64,000 nucleotides of DNA from NCBI RefSeq assembly GCF_006442965.1, contig NZ_VFWX01000001.1, positions 248,001 to 312,000 of the forward strand. Reading direction: 5' to 3'. The stretch is from Mesorhizobium sp. CU3 (GTDB lineage: Bacteria; Pseudomonadota; Alphaproteobacteria; Rhizobiales; Rhizobiaceae). This document shows, piece after piece, positions 18,561 through 26,688 of the stretch (position 1 is the first letter of the stretch; every line of letters starts with the position of its first letter). Under the pieces are notes generated by a model. That model made no database searches. It saw only the letters and a program-made list of their open reading frames with translations, and was not told where the DNA came from. The position numbers and the translations under genes are program-made.

Positions 18561-19630
18561 GCCGGTTGACACGGATAGCTCCCCTCATCCTGCTTCTCTC
18601 GCTCGGCGCCTGCTCGCGTTCCGAGGAGAAGCCGCCGGAGGTCATCCGGCCGGTGCTGTCGATGGTCATCGAGCCGAAGACCGTCGAGACCTTCGGCTTC
18701 GCCGGCACGATACAGCCGCAATACAGCGCCGACCTCGCCTTCCGCCTGCTTGGCCGCATCGTCTCACGCGACGTCAAGGTCGGCGATCTCGTCGCCAAGG
18801 GCACGACGATCGCCGCGCTCGATCCGACAGCGCTGGAGCTGGCCGTGCAAGTGTCGAAAGCGGATCTGTCGAACGCCCAGGCGCAGTTCGCCAACACCGC
18901 GGCAAGCGAGGATCGCCAGCGCCAGCTGCTTGCAGCCGCCAACACGTCGCAGGCGACTTTCGATGCGGCAAAACAGGCCAGACAAGCCGCCGAAGCCGGC
19001 GTCGAGCGCGCCAACGCCGCTTTGGCCAAGTCGCAAGAGCAGCTCGGCTACGCCCGGCTGTTCTCCGACTTCGACGGTGTTGTGACCGCGACCGGCGCCG
19101 AGGTCGGCCAGACGGTTTCGGCCGGGCAGACCGTCGTCACCGTGGCGCGCACCGACCCGCGCGAGGCGGTGGTCGACATCCCGGATCAGTTGATCGGCGA
19201 CCTCACCGTTGGCATGCCCTTCGACATCGTCCTGCAATCGCTGCCGACGATCAAAACCGCGGCCAGGCTGCGTGAGATCGCGCCGCAGTCCGAAGGCGCC
19301 ACCCGCACGCGCCGGGTAAAGCTGACACTCGTCGATCCGCCGACGGCATTCCGGCTGGGCTCGACGATCACGGCGACGCGCATGACCAAGGTGGCGCCCA
19401 CGATCGAGCTGCCGATGTCGGCGCTGCTCGAAAAGAACGGTGCCGCCAAAGTGTGGATCGTCGATCCGACGTCCTCTAGCGTCAGCACGCGCGAGATCAA
19501 GATCGCCGCAAAGAACGGCGCCACCTTCACGGTTGCCGAGGGGCTCGATGCCGGCATGCGCGTCGTCACCGCCGGCGTGCACAGCCTCGCCGAAGGCCAG
19601 AAGGTCAAAGTGCTGGAGGGCGGCGTCTGA
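18557..19630 (+). CDS. RND efflux periplasmic adaptor lipoprotein (second)
   Basis: This second membrane fusion protein of 357 residues has lipobox LGAC, lipoyl-like RLLGRIVSRDVKVGDLVAKG, a coiled-coil hairpin (LAAANTSQATFDAAKQARQA) and a returning LFSDFDGVVTATGAEVGQTV. Its start overlaps the previous stop and its stop shares one base with the pump start. Two different adaptors for one RND pump are known from heteromeric adaptor systems such as MdtABC-like or TriABC assemblies, so these two may form a mixed ring. That is inference from gene order. Confidence 0.92.
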   Translation: MSRLTRIAPLILLLSLGACSRSEEKPPEVIRPVLSMVIEPKTVETFGFAGTIQPQYSADLAFRLLGRIVSRDVKVGDLVAKGTTIAALDPTALELAVQVSKADLSNAQAQFANTAASEDRQRQLLAAANTSQATFDAAKQARQAAEAGVERANAALAKSQEQLGYARLFSDFDGVVTATGAEVGQTVSAGQTVVTVARTDPREAVVDIPDQLIGDLTVGMPFDIVLQSLPTIKTAARLREIAPQSEGATRTRRVKLTLVDPPTAFRLGSTITATRMTKVAPTIELPMSALLEKNGAAKVWIVDPTSSSVSTREIKIAAKNGATFTVAEGLDAGMRVVTAGVHSLAEGQKVKVLEGGV

Positions 19631-22600
19631 TGAAGGGCTTCAACCTCTCCGACTGGGCGCTCAGCCACCGCTCGATGGTCTGGTATTTCATGCTGGTCTT
19701 CGTCGTGGCCGGCGTCTTCTCCTATCTCAATCTCGGCCGCGAGGAAGACCCCGCCTTCACCATCAAGACCATGATCATCCAGGCAAACTGGCCGGGCGCT
19801 TCGGTCAGGGAGACGGTGCAGCAGGTGACCGACCGCGTCGAGAAGAAGCTCGAGGAACTCGACAGCCTCGACTTCACCCGCTCCGTCACCACCGCCGGCC
19901 AGACCGTCATCTTCGTCAACCTGAAGGACACCACCAAGGCGCGAGACGTCGTGCCGAACTGGCTTCAGGTACGCAACATGGTCAACGACATCAAGGCGCA
20001 GTTCCCGCAAGGCGTGCAGGGACCGTTCTTCAACGACCGCTTCGGCGACGTCTACGGCAATATCTACGCCTTCACCGCCGACGGGCTGACGCCGCGCCAG
20101 CTGCGCGACTATGTCGAGGATGTCCGCACGAAAATCCTGACGGTGCCGAATGCCGGCAAGGTCGACCTGGTCGGCGCGCAGGACGAGGCGATCTATCTCG
20201 AATTCTCGACGCGCCAGATCGCGGCGCTGGGCCTCAACCAGCAGCAGATCGTCGCCAGCCTGCAGGCGCAGAATGCCATCACGCCGTCCGGCGTCATCCA
20301 GTCCGGCCCGGAGCGCATCAGCGTGCGCGTCGGCGGCCAGTTCACCTCCGAGGAAAGCCTGCGCGCCATCAACCTGCGCGTCAACGACCGCTTCTTCCGG
20401 CTGAGCGACGTGGCGACGATCAGGCGCGGCTATGTCGACCCGCCGACGGCTTTGTTCCGCTTCAACGGCCAAGATGCGATCGGCCTTGCCATCGGCATGA
20501 AACCCAATGCCAATCTACTCAAATTCGGCGAGGCGCTGCATGAGGAGATGCAGAAGGTGCTGGCCGACCTGCCGGCAGGCGTCGGCGTGCATCTGGTGGC
20601 CGACCAGCCGGTGATCGTCGAAGAGGCGGTGTCAGGCTTCACCCGCGCGCTGTTCGAGGCCGTCGCCATCGTGCTCGCCGTCTCTTTCATCAGCCTCGGC
20701 ATGCGCGCCGGCTTCGTCGTTGCGCTGTCGATCCCGCTGGTGCTGGCCATCACCTTCACGGTCATGGAGTATCTCGGCATATCGCTGCAGCGCATTTCGC
20801 TCGGCGCGCTGATCATCGCGCTCGGGCTTCTGGTCGACGATGCGATGATCGCCGTCGAGATGATGGTGGCGCGGCTGGAGGTCGGCGACAATCTGCGCAA
20901 GGCCGCGACCTATGTCTATACTTCGACTGCCTTCCCGATGCTGACGGGAACGCTGGTGACGGTCGCCGGCTTCATCCCGATCGGGCTCAATTCAAGCGCG
21001 GCCGGTGAATACACCTTCACGCTGTTCGTCGTCATCGCCGTATCGCTTCTGGTGTCATGGATCGTGGCGGTGCTGTTCGCGCCGCTGCTCGGCGTCACCA
21101 TCCTGCCGTCGACGATGAAGACCAAGCACCATGACCAGCCCGGGCGCTTCACCTCGCTGTTCAGGCGCATCCTGGTCCTTTCCGTTCGCCGGCACTGGCT
21201 GACGATCATCGTGACGGTGCTTCTGTTTGCCGGCTCGATCGCCGGCTTCGGCCTCGTCCAGCAGCAGTTCTTCCCGCCATCCGACCGGCCGGAGCTGATC
21301 GTCGACTGGAACCTGCCGCAGAATTCCTCGATCACCGAGACGCGCGACCAGATGGAGCGCTTCGAGCAGCGGGCGCTGGTCGGCAATCCCGACATCGACC
21401 ACTTCTCGTCCTATATCGGCCAGGGCGCGGTGCGCTTCGTGCTGGCCTATGACGTGCAGCCGGCCAATCCCTATTTCGGCCAGACCGTCATCGTCACCAA
21501 GAACATCGAGGCACGCAACCGGGTGAAGCCGGCGCTGGAGAAGCTGCTGCGCGACGAGTTTGTCGGCACCGACGCGTTCGTGAAGCTGCTCGAGCTCGGC
21601 CCGCCGGTCGGCCGTCCCGTGCAATATCGCGTCGGCGGTCCGGACATCCAGACGGTGCGGGAACTGGCGCAGCAATTCGCCGGCGTGATCTCGGCCAATC
21701 CGAAGCTCGCCGCGCCGACCTTCGACTGGAACGAGCCGCAGCGTGTGCTGCGGGTCGACGTGCTGCAGGACAAGGCCCGCCAACTCGGCATCACCTCGTC
21801 CGACATCGCCAGCACACTGAACAGCACGGTCGGCGGCTCGACGATCACGCAGATACGCGACGCGACCTACCTGATCAATGTCGTGGCGCGCTCTCGCGAG
21901 GCCGAGCGCGGCTCGATCGAGACGCTGCAGAACATGCAGCTGCCAACCGGCAATGGCGAATCGATCCCGCTCGCGGCGGTCGCCAATTTCCGCTACGACC
22001 TCGAACAGCCGACAGTGTGGCGGCGCGACCGCATCCCGACGATCACCGTGCGCGCCGGCCTGGTCGGCGACGTGCTGCCGGCGACCGTCGTCAACGAGCT
22101 GAAACCATCGGTCGACGCCTTCATCGCCAAGCTGCCGCCGGGCTATTCGATCGAGACCGCAGGCTCCGTCGAGGAAAGCGCCAAGAGCCAGGGGCCGATC
22201 GCGGCCGTGGTGCCGTTGATGCTGTTCGTCATGGCGACCATCCTGATGATCCAGCTGCAGAGCTTCCAGCGCCTGTTCCTGGTGGTTGCGGTGGCGCCGC
22301 TCGGCCTGATCGGCGTGGTGGCGGCGCTGGTGCCCAGCGGCGCGCCGCTCGGCTTCGTCGCCATCCTCGGCGTGCTGGCGCTGATCGGCATCCTGATCCG
22401 CAACTCGGTCATCCTGATCGTGCAGATCGAGGACCTGGTGAGGGAAGGCAAGGACCGCTGGGCGGCGGTGATCGAGGCGACCGAGCATCGCATGCGGCCG
22501 ATCGCGCTGACGGCGGCGGCGGCCAGCCTCGCGCTGATCCCGATCGCGCGCGAAGTGTTCTGGGGACCGATGGCCTATGCGATGATGGGCGGCATCATCG

Positions 22601-22713
22601 CCGGCACGGCTATCACACTGCTGTTCCTGCCGGCGCTTTACGTGACGTGGTTCAGGATCAAGGAGCCGAAGCAAGGAGATGAAGCATCCGATCCGCAGAA
22701 CAGCTCGACTTAG
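19630..22713 (+). CDS. RND-family efflux permease (AcrB type)
   Basis: This 1027-residue inner-membrane pump exchanges protons for drugs or other amphiphiles. It has twelve predicted membrane helices with two large periplasmic loops in the usual 1+5 / 1+5 arrangement. The proton-relay aspartates are seen as LGLLVDDAMIAVEMMVARLE near residues 402-403. The second half repeats the fold, with LMLFVMATILMIQLQSFQRL and LALIGILIRNSVILIVQIED. It starts as ATGAAGGGC directly at the adaptor stop. No outer-membrane channel gene is present, so a shared TolC-like protein is presumably used. Confidence 0.95.
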   Translation: MKGFNLSDWALSHRSMVWYFMLVFVVAGVFSYLNLGREEDPAFTIKTMIIQANWPGASVRETVQQVTDRVEKKLEELDSLDFTRSVTTAGQTVIFVNLKDTTKARDVVPNWLQVRNMVNDIKAQFPQGVQGPFFNDRFGDVYGNIYAFTADGLTPRQLRDYVEDVRTKILTVPNAGKVDLVGAQDEAIYLEFSTRQIAALGLNQQQIVASLQAQNAITPSGVIQSGPERISVRVGGQFTSEESLRAINLRVNDRFFRLSDVATIRRGYVDPPTALFRFNGQDAIGLAIGMKPNANLLKFGEALHEEMQKVLADLPAGVGVHLVADQPVIVEEAVSGFTRALFEAVAIVLAVSFISLGMRAGFVVALSIPLVLAITFTVMEYLGISLQRISLGALIIALGLLVDDAMIAVEMMVARLEVGDNLRKAATYVYTSTAFPMLTGTLVTVAGFIPIGLNSSAAGEYTFTLFVVIAVSLLVSWIVAVLFAPLLGVTILPSTMKTKHHDQPGRFTSLFRRILVLSVRRHWLTIIVTVLLFAGSIAGFGLVQQQFFPPSDRPELIVDWNLPQNSSITETRDQMERFEQRALVGNPDIDHFSSYIGQGAVRFVLAYDVQPANPYFGQTVIVTKNIEARNRVKPALEKLLRDEFVGTDAFVKLLELGPPVGRPVQYRVGGPDIQTVRELAQQFAGVISANPKLAAPTFDWNEPQRVLRVDVLQDKARQLGITSSDIASTLNSTVGGSTITQIRDATYLINVVARSREAERGSIETLQNMQLPTGNGESIPLAAVANFRYDLEQPTVWRRDRIPTITVRAGLVGDVLPATVVNELKPSVDAFIAKLPPGYSIETAGSVEESAKSQGPIAAVVPLMLFVMATILMIQLQSFQRLFLVVAVAPLGLIGVVAALVPSGAPLGFVAILGVLALIGILIRNSVILIVQIEDLVREGKDRWAAVIEATEHRMRPIALTAAAASLALIPIAREVFWGPMAYAMMGGIIAGTAITLLFLPALYVTWFRIKEPKQGDEASDPQNSST

Positions 22714-22725
22714 GGCCCCACTGGA

Positions 22726-23064
22726 TCACTCGTTGTCGTTGGAGGGCACGGGGAGTGATTTGGCGCGCTGCCAAGGCGACAATTTTGAAGCTCGCCAAGC
22801 ATGCCAGCCTTTGGGCAAATCGGCCAGTTCAAGGATACTCTCATCCAGCCGAACCACCTGTTCGAGGCCGACGATCATTATCTCGCGTTCATCCCAATCT
22901 CGTGTGTCGCTGCTGTGAAACTGCCAACTGCCACCTTCATCATTATTGGCATCGTCGTCGTCAGCTTCGTGCACAACGTATGCGATCCAATCATCAGACT
23001 TAAATATACTCTTGTCCGATAGCACCGCGACATTGGGTGGATCTGTGAATTTCCATTCTTTCAT
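22726..23064 (-). CDS. Small acidic protein, tentative DUF2185/immunity-like
   Basis: This 112-residue protein begins at ATG 23064 (MKEWKFTDPPNVAVLSDKSI); the frame extends ten codons further without a better start. The middle is very acidic (EADDDDANNDEGG), and the layout VLSDKSI...WQFHSSD...LEQVVRLDESILELADLP resembles the DUF2185 fold that occurs among toxin-immunity-type proteins. This is weak recognition. The base composition is visibly poorer in GC than both neighbours and codon choice is less biased, which suggests acquisition from elsewhere. No toxin or secretion gene lies beside it. Confidence 0.55.
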   Translation of the reverse strand: MKEWKFTDPPNVAVLSDKSIFKSDDWIAYVVHEADDDDANNDEGGSWQFHSSDTRDWDEREIMIVGLEQVVRLDESILELADLPKGWHAWRASKLSPWQRAKSLPVPSNDNE

Positions 23065-23106
23065 GGAATTCCCCAAGTAGATTGGCCCGAGCACGGAAGA
23101 ACGAAT

Positions 23107-23856
23107 TCACGCCGTTCTCACAAACCCTTCGCTGGCCCTCAGCAGATTGCGCGTGTAATCCGCGCTCACGCGATGGCCGATCAGTTGGCTCGCGGTCAGC
23201 GTCTCCACGGCCTCGCCGTTCTGCATCACCATCAACCGCTCGCACATATGGGTGATGATGGCGAGGTCGTGGCTGACCATCAGGAAGGTGAGCTTGCGGC
23301 GGCGCCGCACCTCTTCCAGGAGGTTCAGCACCTCCGCCTGCACCGAGGCGTCGAGCGCCGAGGTCGGCTCGTCGAGCAGCAGGATCGAAGGTTCGAGGAT
23401 CAGCGCGCGAGCGATCGCGACGCGCTGGCGCTGGCCGCCGGAGAGCTGGTGCGCGTAGCGGAAGCGGAAGCCGGTGCCGAGACCGACCTCGTCCAGCGCG
23501 CGCTCGATGCGTTTTTCGCCGTCGGCGATGCCGTGGATGGCCAGCGGCTCCTGCAACAGGCGGTCGACCGTCTGGCGCGGATGCAGCGAGCCGTACGGAT
23601 CCTGGAAGACCATCTGAACGTCGCGGTAAAAGGCCTTGTCGCGGGTCTTGCCGAGCCTCTTGCCGTTCACGGTGATGGCGCCCGCCGCAACCGGCGCAAG
23701 GCCGGTGATGGCCCTGAGCAGCGTCGACTTGCCAGAGCCGCTTTCGCCGACCAGGCCGTAGGACTCGCCTTCCTTGACTTCCAGGCTGACGCCCTTCAGC
23801 GCGCGAAACCGGTCGAAGATCACCTCCAGCCCGTCGATGGCGATCGCGGCCGTCAT
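23107..23856 (-). CDS. Peptide-type ABC importer ATPase (second NBD gene)
   Basis: This 249-residue ATPase is of the DppF/OppF type. It has Walker [18 protein letters not shown]-loop MVFQDPYGSLHPRQTV, signature [18 protein letters not shown], Walker [13 protein letters not shown] and H-loop FLMVSHDLAIITHMCERLMV. The short length and the missing Zn-type or oligopeptide C-terminal extension are noted. The start at 23856 overlaps the stop of the partner ATPase gene (ATGA). It is the last gene of a five-gene leftward transporter operon. Confidence 0.92.
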   Translation of the reverse strand: MTAAIAIDGLEVIFDRFRALKGVSLEVKEGESYGLVGESGSGKSTLLRAITGLAPVAAGAITVNGKRLGKTRDKAFYRDVQMVFQDPYGSLHPRQTVDRLLQEPLAIHGIADGEKRIERALDEVGLGTGFRFRYAHQLSGGQRQRVAIARALILEPSILLLDEPTSALDASVQAEVLNLLEEVRRRRKLTFLMVSHDLAIITHMCERLMVMQNGEAVETLTASQLIGHRVSADYTRNLLRASEGFVRTA

Positions 23857-24692
23857 GCCGACCACTCCGGCTTGCGCTCAAGCACCGGAAGCGGATGGCG
23901 CTCGAAGCCGATTCTCGGCATGCAGTTGAGCAGACCGCGCGTGTAGGGGTGCCGGGCGTCGCGCAGCTCGGACGCCTTGATCTGCTCGACGACCTTGCCG
24001 GCATACATGACGACAACCCGGTCGCAGAAGGAGGAAACCAGGCGCAGATCGTGCGAGATGAAGATCAGCCCCATGCCACGCTCGGCCACCAGCTTGTCGA
24101 GGATGTTGAGCACATCGAGCTGCACGGTGACGTCGAGCGCCGAGGTCGGCTCGTCGGCGATCATCAGCTCGGGTCCGGTGATCAGCATCATGGCGATCAT
24201 GGCGCGCTGGCCCATGCCGCCCGAGACCTCATGCGGGTAGAGATCGAAGACGCGGGCCGGGTCGCGGATCTGCACCGCCTGCAGCATGGCCAGCGCCCGC
24301 TCGCGCGCCTCGGCCTTGGAGACCTTTTCATGCGTGCGCAGCGTCTCGGCGATCTGGCGGCCGATGCTCATCACCGGGTCGAGCGAATATTTCGGATCCT
24401 GCAGGATCATGGCGATGCGGTTTCCGCGTAGCGCGCGGCGCTGACGAGGCGACATGGAAAGCAGATCCATGCCGTCGAAGGCGAGCTTCTTCGCCGACAC
24501 CTGGGCCTGCGGCGGGGTGAGGCCCATGATGGCGCGGCCAGTCTGCGACTTGCCCGAGCCGCTCTCGCCGACGATGCCGAGGCGCTCGCGGCCGAGCGAG
24601 AAGGAGACGCCGCGCACGGCCTGCACGAGGCCGGTGCGGGTCGGGAAGGTGACGCGCAGATCGTCGACGTCGAGAAGCGTGTCGCCGCTCAT
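23853..24692 (-). CDS. Peptide-type ABC importer ATPase (first NBD gene)
   Basis: This 279-residue DppD/OppD-like ATPase starts at ATG 24692, inside an ATGA overlap with the upstream permease stop. Motifs: Walker [21 protein letters not shown]-loop MILQDPKYSLDPVMSIG, signature EVSGGMGQRAMIAMMLI, and Walker [19 protein letters not shown]. The signature is SGGMGQR, a common Dpp/Opp variant of SGGQRQR. The C-terminal RHPYTRGLLNCMPRIG is the oligopeptide-transporter tail expected in this subfamily. Confidence 0.92.
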   Translation of the reverse strand: MSGDTLLDVDDLRVTFPTRTGLVQAVRGVSFSLGRERLGIVGESGSGKSQTGRAIMGLTPPQAQVSAKKLAFDGMDLLSMSPRQRRALRGNRIAMILQDPKYSLDPVMSIGRQIAETLRTHEKVSKAEARERALAMLQAVQIRDPARVFDLYPHEVSGGMGQRAMIAMMLITGPELMIADEPTSALDVTVQLDVLNILDKLVAERGMGLIFISHDLRLVSSFCDRVVVMYAGKVVEQIKASELRDARHPYTRGLLNCMPRIGFERHPLPVLERKPEWSA

Positions 24693-25609
24693 TGGTCGCC
24701 GCTCCGGGGATCGAGCGCGTCGCGCAGGCCGTCGCCGAGCAGGTTGAAGCCCAAGCTGACGATGAGGATGGCGGCGCCGGGCGCGGCGGCCACCCACCAC
24801 TGGTCGAGGATGAAGCGGCGGCCGGATGCGATCATCGCGCCCCATTCGGGCAGCGGCGGCTGCGCGCCGAGGCCGAGGAAGCCGAGGCCGGCGGCGGTCA
24901 GGATGATGCCCGCCATGTCGAGGGTGACGCGGATGATCAGCGAGGAGATGCACATCGGCATGATGTGGCGCAGCACGATGCGGAAGGGCGAGGCGCCCAT
25001 CAATTGCACCGCCTTGATGTAGTCGGAGTTACGCACGGTCAGCGTCTCGGCGCGCGCGATACGCGCGTAAGGCGGCCACGACGTGATGGCGATCGCCAGC
25101 ACCGCATTCTCGATGCCGGGGCCAAGCGCGGCGACGAAGGCCAGCGCCAGCACCAGCTTGGGAAAAGCGAGAAAGATGTCGGTGATGCGCATCAGGATCG
25201 TATCGGTCCAGCCGCCGGCATAGCCGGCGACGGCGCCGACCAGTAGGCCGATGGGCGCGGCGATGATGGCGACCAGGATCACCACATAAAGCGTCCAGCG
25301 GGCGCCGTAGACGATGCGCGAATAGATGTCGCGGCCGAGGTCGTCGGTGCCGAACCAATGCGCGGCGCTGGGGGCCAGCAAGCGGGCGTTCTTCAGATCG
25401 CCGAAGGTCGGCGAATAGGGCGCCAGCACGTCGGCAAGGGCGGCGACCACCAGGAGCCCAATGATGATGAGCATGCCGACCAGCGCCAAACGGTTGGCCG
25501 AGAAGCGCCGCCAGGCGACATAGGCGCGGCCGAGCCTCGCCTGCAGGCGCGAGGCCGGGCGGTCGCTGAGCAGCCATTCACGCCGCGACTGGATGGTTGC
25601 CACGCTCAT
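24689..25609 (-). CDS. Peptide-type ABC importer permease, DppC-like
   Basis: This 306-residue inner-membrane permease begins at ATG 25609 (MSVATIQSRREW), overlapping the stop of the DppB-like gene by four bases. It has the DppC-like N-terminal helix RLALVGMLIIIGLLVVAALA, the periplasmic segment HWFGTDDLGRDIYSRIVYGA, and the EAA loop ARAETLTVRNSDYIKAVQLMG near residue 200, which contacts the ATPases. Five to six membrane helices are apparent. Substrate is unknown; di- or oligopeptides are likely from the family. Confidence 0.92.
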   Translation of the reverse strand: MSVATIQSRREWLLSDRPASRLQARLGRAYVAWRRFSANRLALVGMLIIIGLLVVAALADVLAPYSPTFGDLKNARLLAPSAAHWFGTDDLGRDIYSRIVYGARWTLYVVILVAIIAAPIGLLVGAVAGYAGGWTDTILMRITDIFLAFPKLVLALAFVAALGPGIENAVLAIAITSWPPYARIARAETLTVRNSDYIKAVQLMGASPFRIVLRHIMPMCISSLIIRVTLDMAGIILTAAGLGFLGLGAQPPLPEWGAMIASGRRFILDQWWVAAAPGAAILIVSLGFNLLGDGLRDALDPRSGDQ

Positions 25610-26673
25610 CCGACCTTGGTCCTTGGATCGAGCAACCGGTAGAGCAGGTCGGACAAAAGGTTGATGGCGATGAAGACCGAGCCGATGACGATGGTGCCGC
25701 CGAGCACGGCGTTCATGTCGGCGTTGGTCAGCGAATTGGTGATGTAAAGACCGATGCCCGGCCAGGAGAAGACGGTCTCGGTCAGCACCGAGCCTTCGAG
25801 CAGGCTGGCATAGGACAGCGCGATCACGGTGACCATCGGCACGGCGGCGTTGCGCAGCGCGTGGCCCCAGATGATGCGCGTTTCCGACAGGCCCTTGGCG
25901 CGCGCGGCAACGATGTATTCCTGCGCCAGTTCGTTCAGCATGAAGGAGCGCGTCATGCGGCTGATATAGGCAAGCGCGAAATAGCCGAGCAGCCCGGCCG
26001 GCAGGACGATGTGGCGCCAGGCGTCGTAGAAGACGTCCCACTGCCCCTGGATAGCGGCGTCCAGCAGATAGAAGCCGGTGATCGGCGTGAAGGTGTATTC
26101 GTAGACGACGTCGAGCCGCGCCGGAAACGCCACCCATTGAAGCTTGGCGTAGAACAGCACGAGCCCGAGCAAGCCCAGCCAGAAGATCGGCACGGAATAG
26201 CCGATCAGGCCGATGATACGGGCGATCTGGTCGATCAAACTGCCACGCTTGACGGCGGCCAGCACGCCGAGCGGCACGCCGATGACGGCGCCGATCAGCG
26301 TGCCGAGCGTGGCGAGCTCGATGGTCGCCGGAAAGACGCGTCGGATGTCGGTCATGACCGGATTGGTGGTCAGCACCGAGGTGCCGAAGTCGCCGCTGAG
26401 CGCTGCTTTGACGTAGAGGTAGAACTGCTCGATCCAGGGCAGGTCGAGACCCATCTCGCGGCGCGTGCGTTCCACCACGGCCGTCGGCGCGCGGTCGCCG
26501 AGCACGGCCAGCACCGGATCGATCGGAATGACGCGACCGATGAAGAAGGTCACCGCGAGCAGACCGAGATAGGTCGTCACAGCGATAACCAGGAAACGGC
26601 CAAGCGACGATAGAATGGCGACGGCGCGGGCGCCGCCGCGCCCCACCGCCGCCTGATTGTCAGCCACGCTCAC
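25606..26673 (-). CDS. Peptide-type ABC importer permease, DppB-like
   Basis: This 355-residue permease has the DppB layout: an N-terminal helix (FLVIAVTTYLGLLAVTFFIG), the conserved periplasmic RREMGLDLPWIEQFYLYV, and the EAA-type loop [20 protein letters not shown] followed by LRNAAVPMVTVIALSYASLL. A short extension precedes the first helix. It lies 15 bases after the binding-protein stop and is coupled to the DppC-like gene by an ATGA overlap. Confidence 0.93.
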   Translation of the reverse strand: MSVADNQAAVGRGGARAVAILSSLGRFLVIAVTTYLGLLAVTFFIGRVIPIDPVLAVLGDRAPTAVVERTRREMGLDLPWIEQFYLYVKAALSGDFGTSVLTTNPVMTDIRRVFPATIELATLGTLIGAVIGVPLGVLAAVKRGSLIDQIARIIGLIGYSVPIFWLGLLGLVLFYAKLQWVAFPARLDVVYEYTFTPITGFYLLDAAIQGQWDVFYDAWRHIVLPAGLLGYFALAYISRMTRSFMLNELAQEYIVAARAKGLSETRIIWGHALRNAAVPMVTVIALSYASLLEGSVLTETVFSWPGIGLYITNSLTNADMNAVLGGTIVIGSVFIAINLLSDLLYRLLDPRTKVG

Positions 26674-26688
26674 GCGTCGCCGCCGGCA

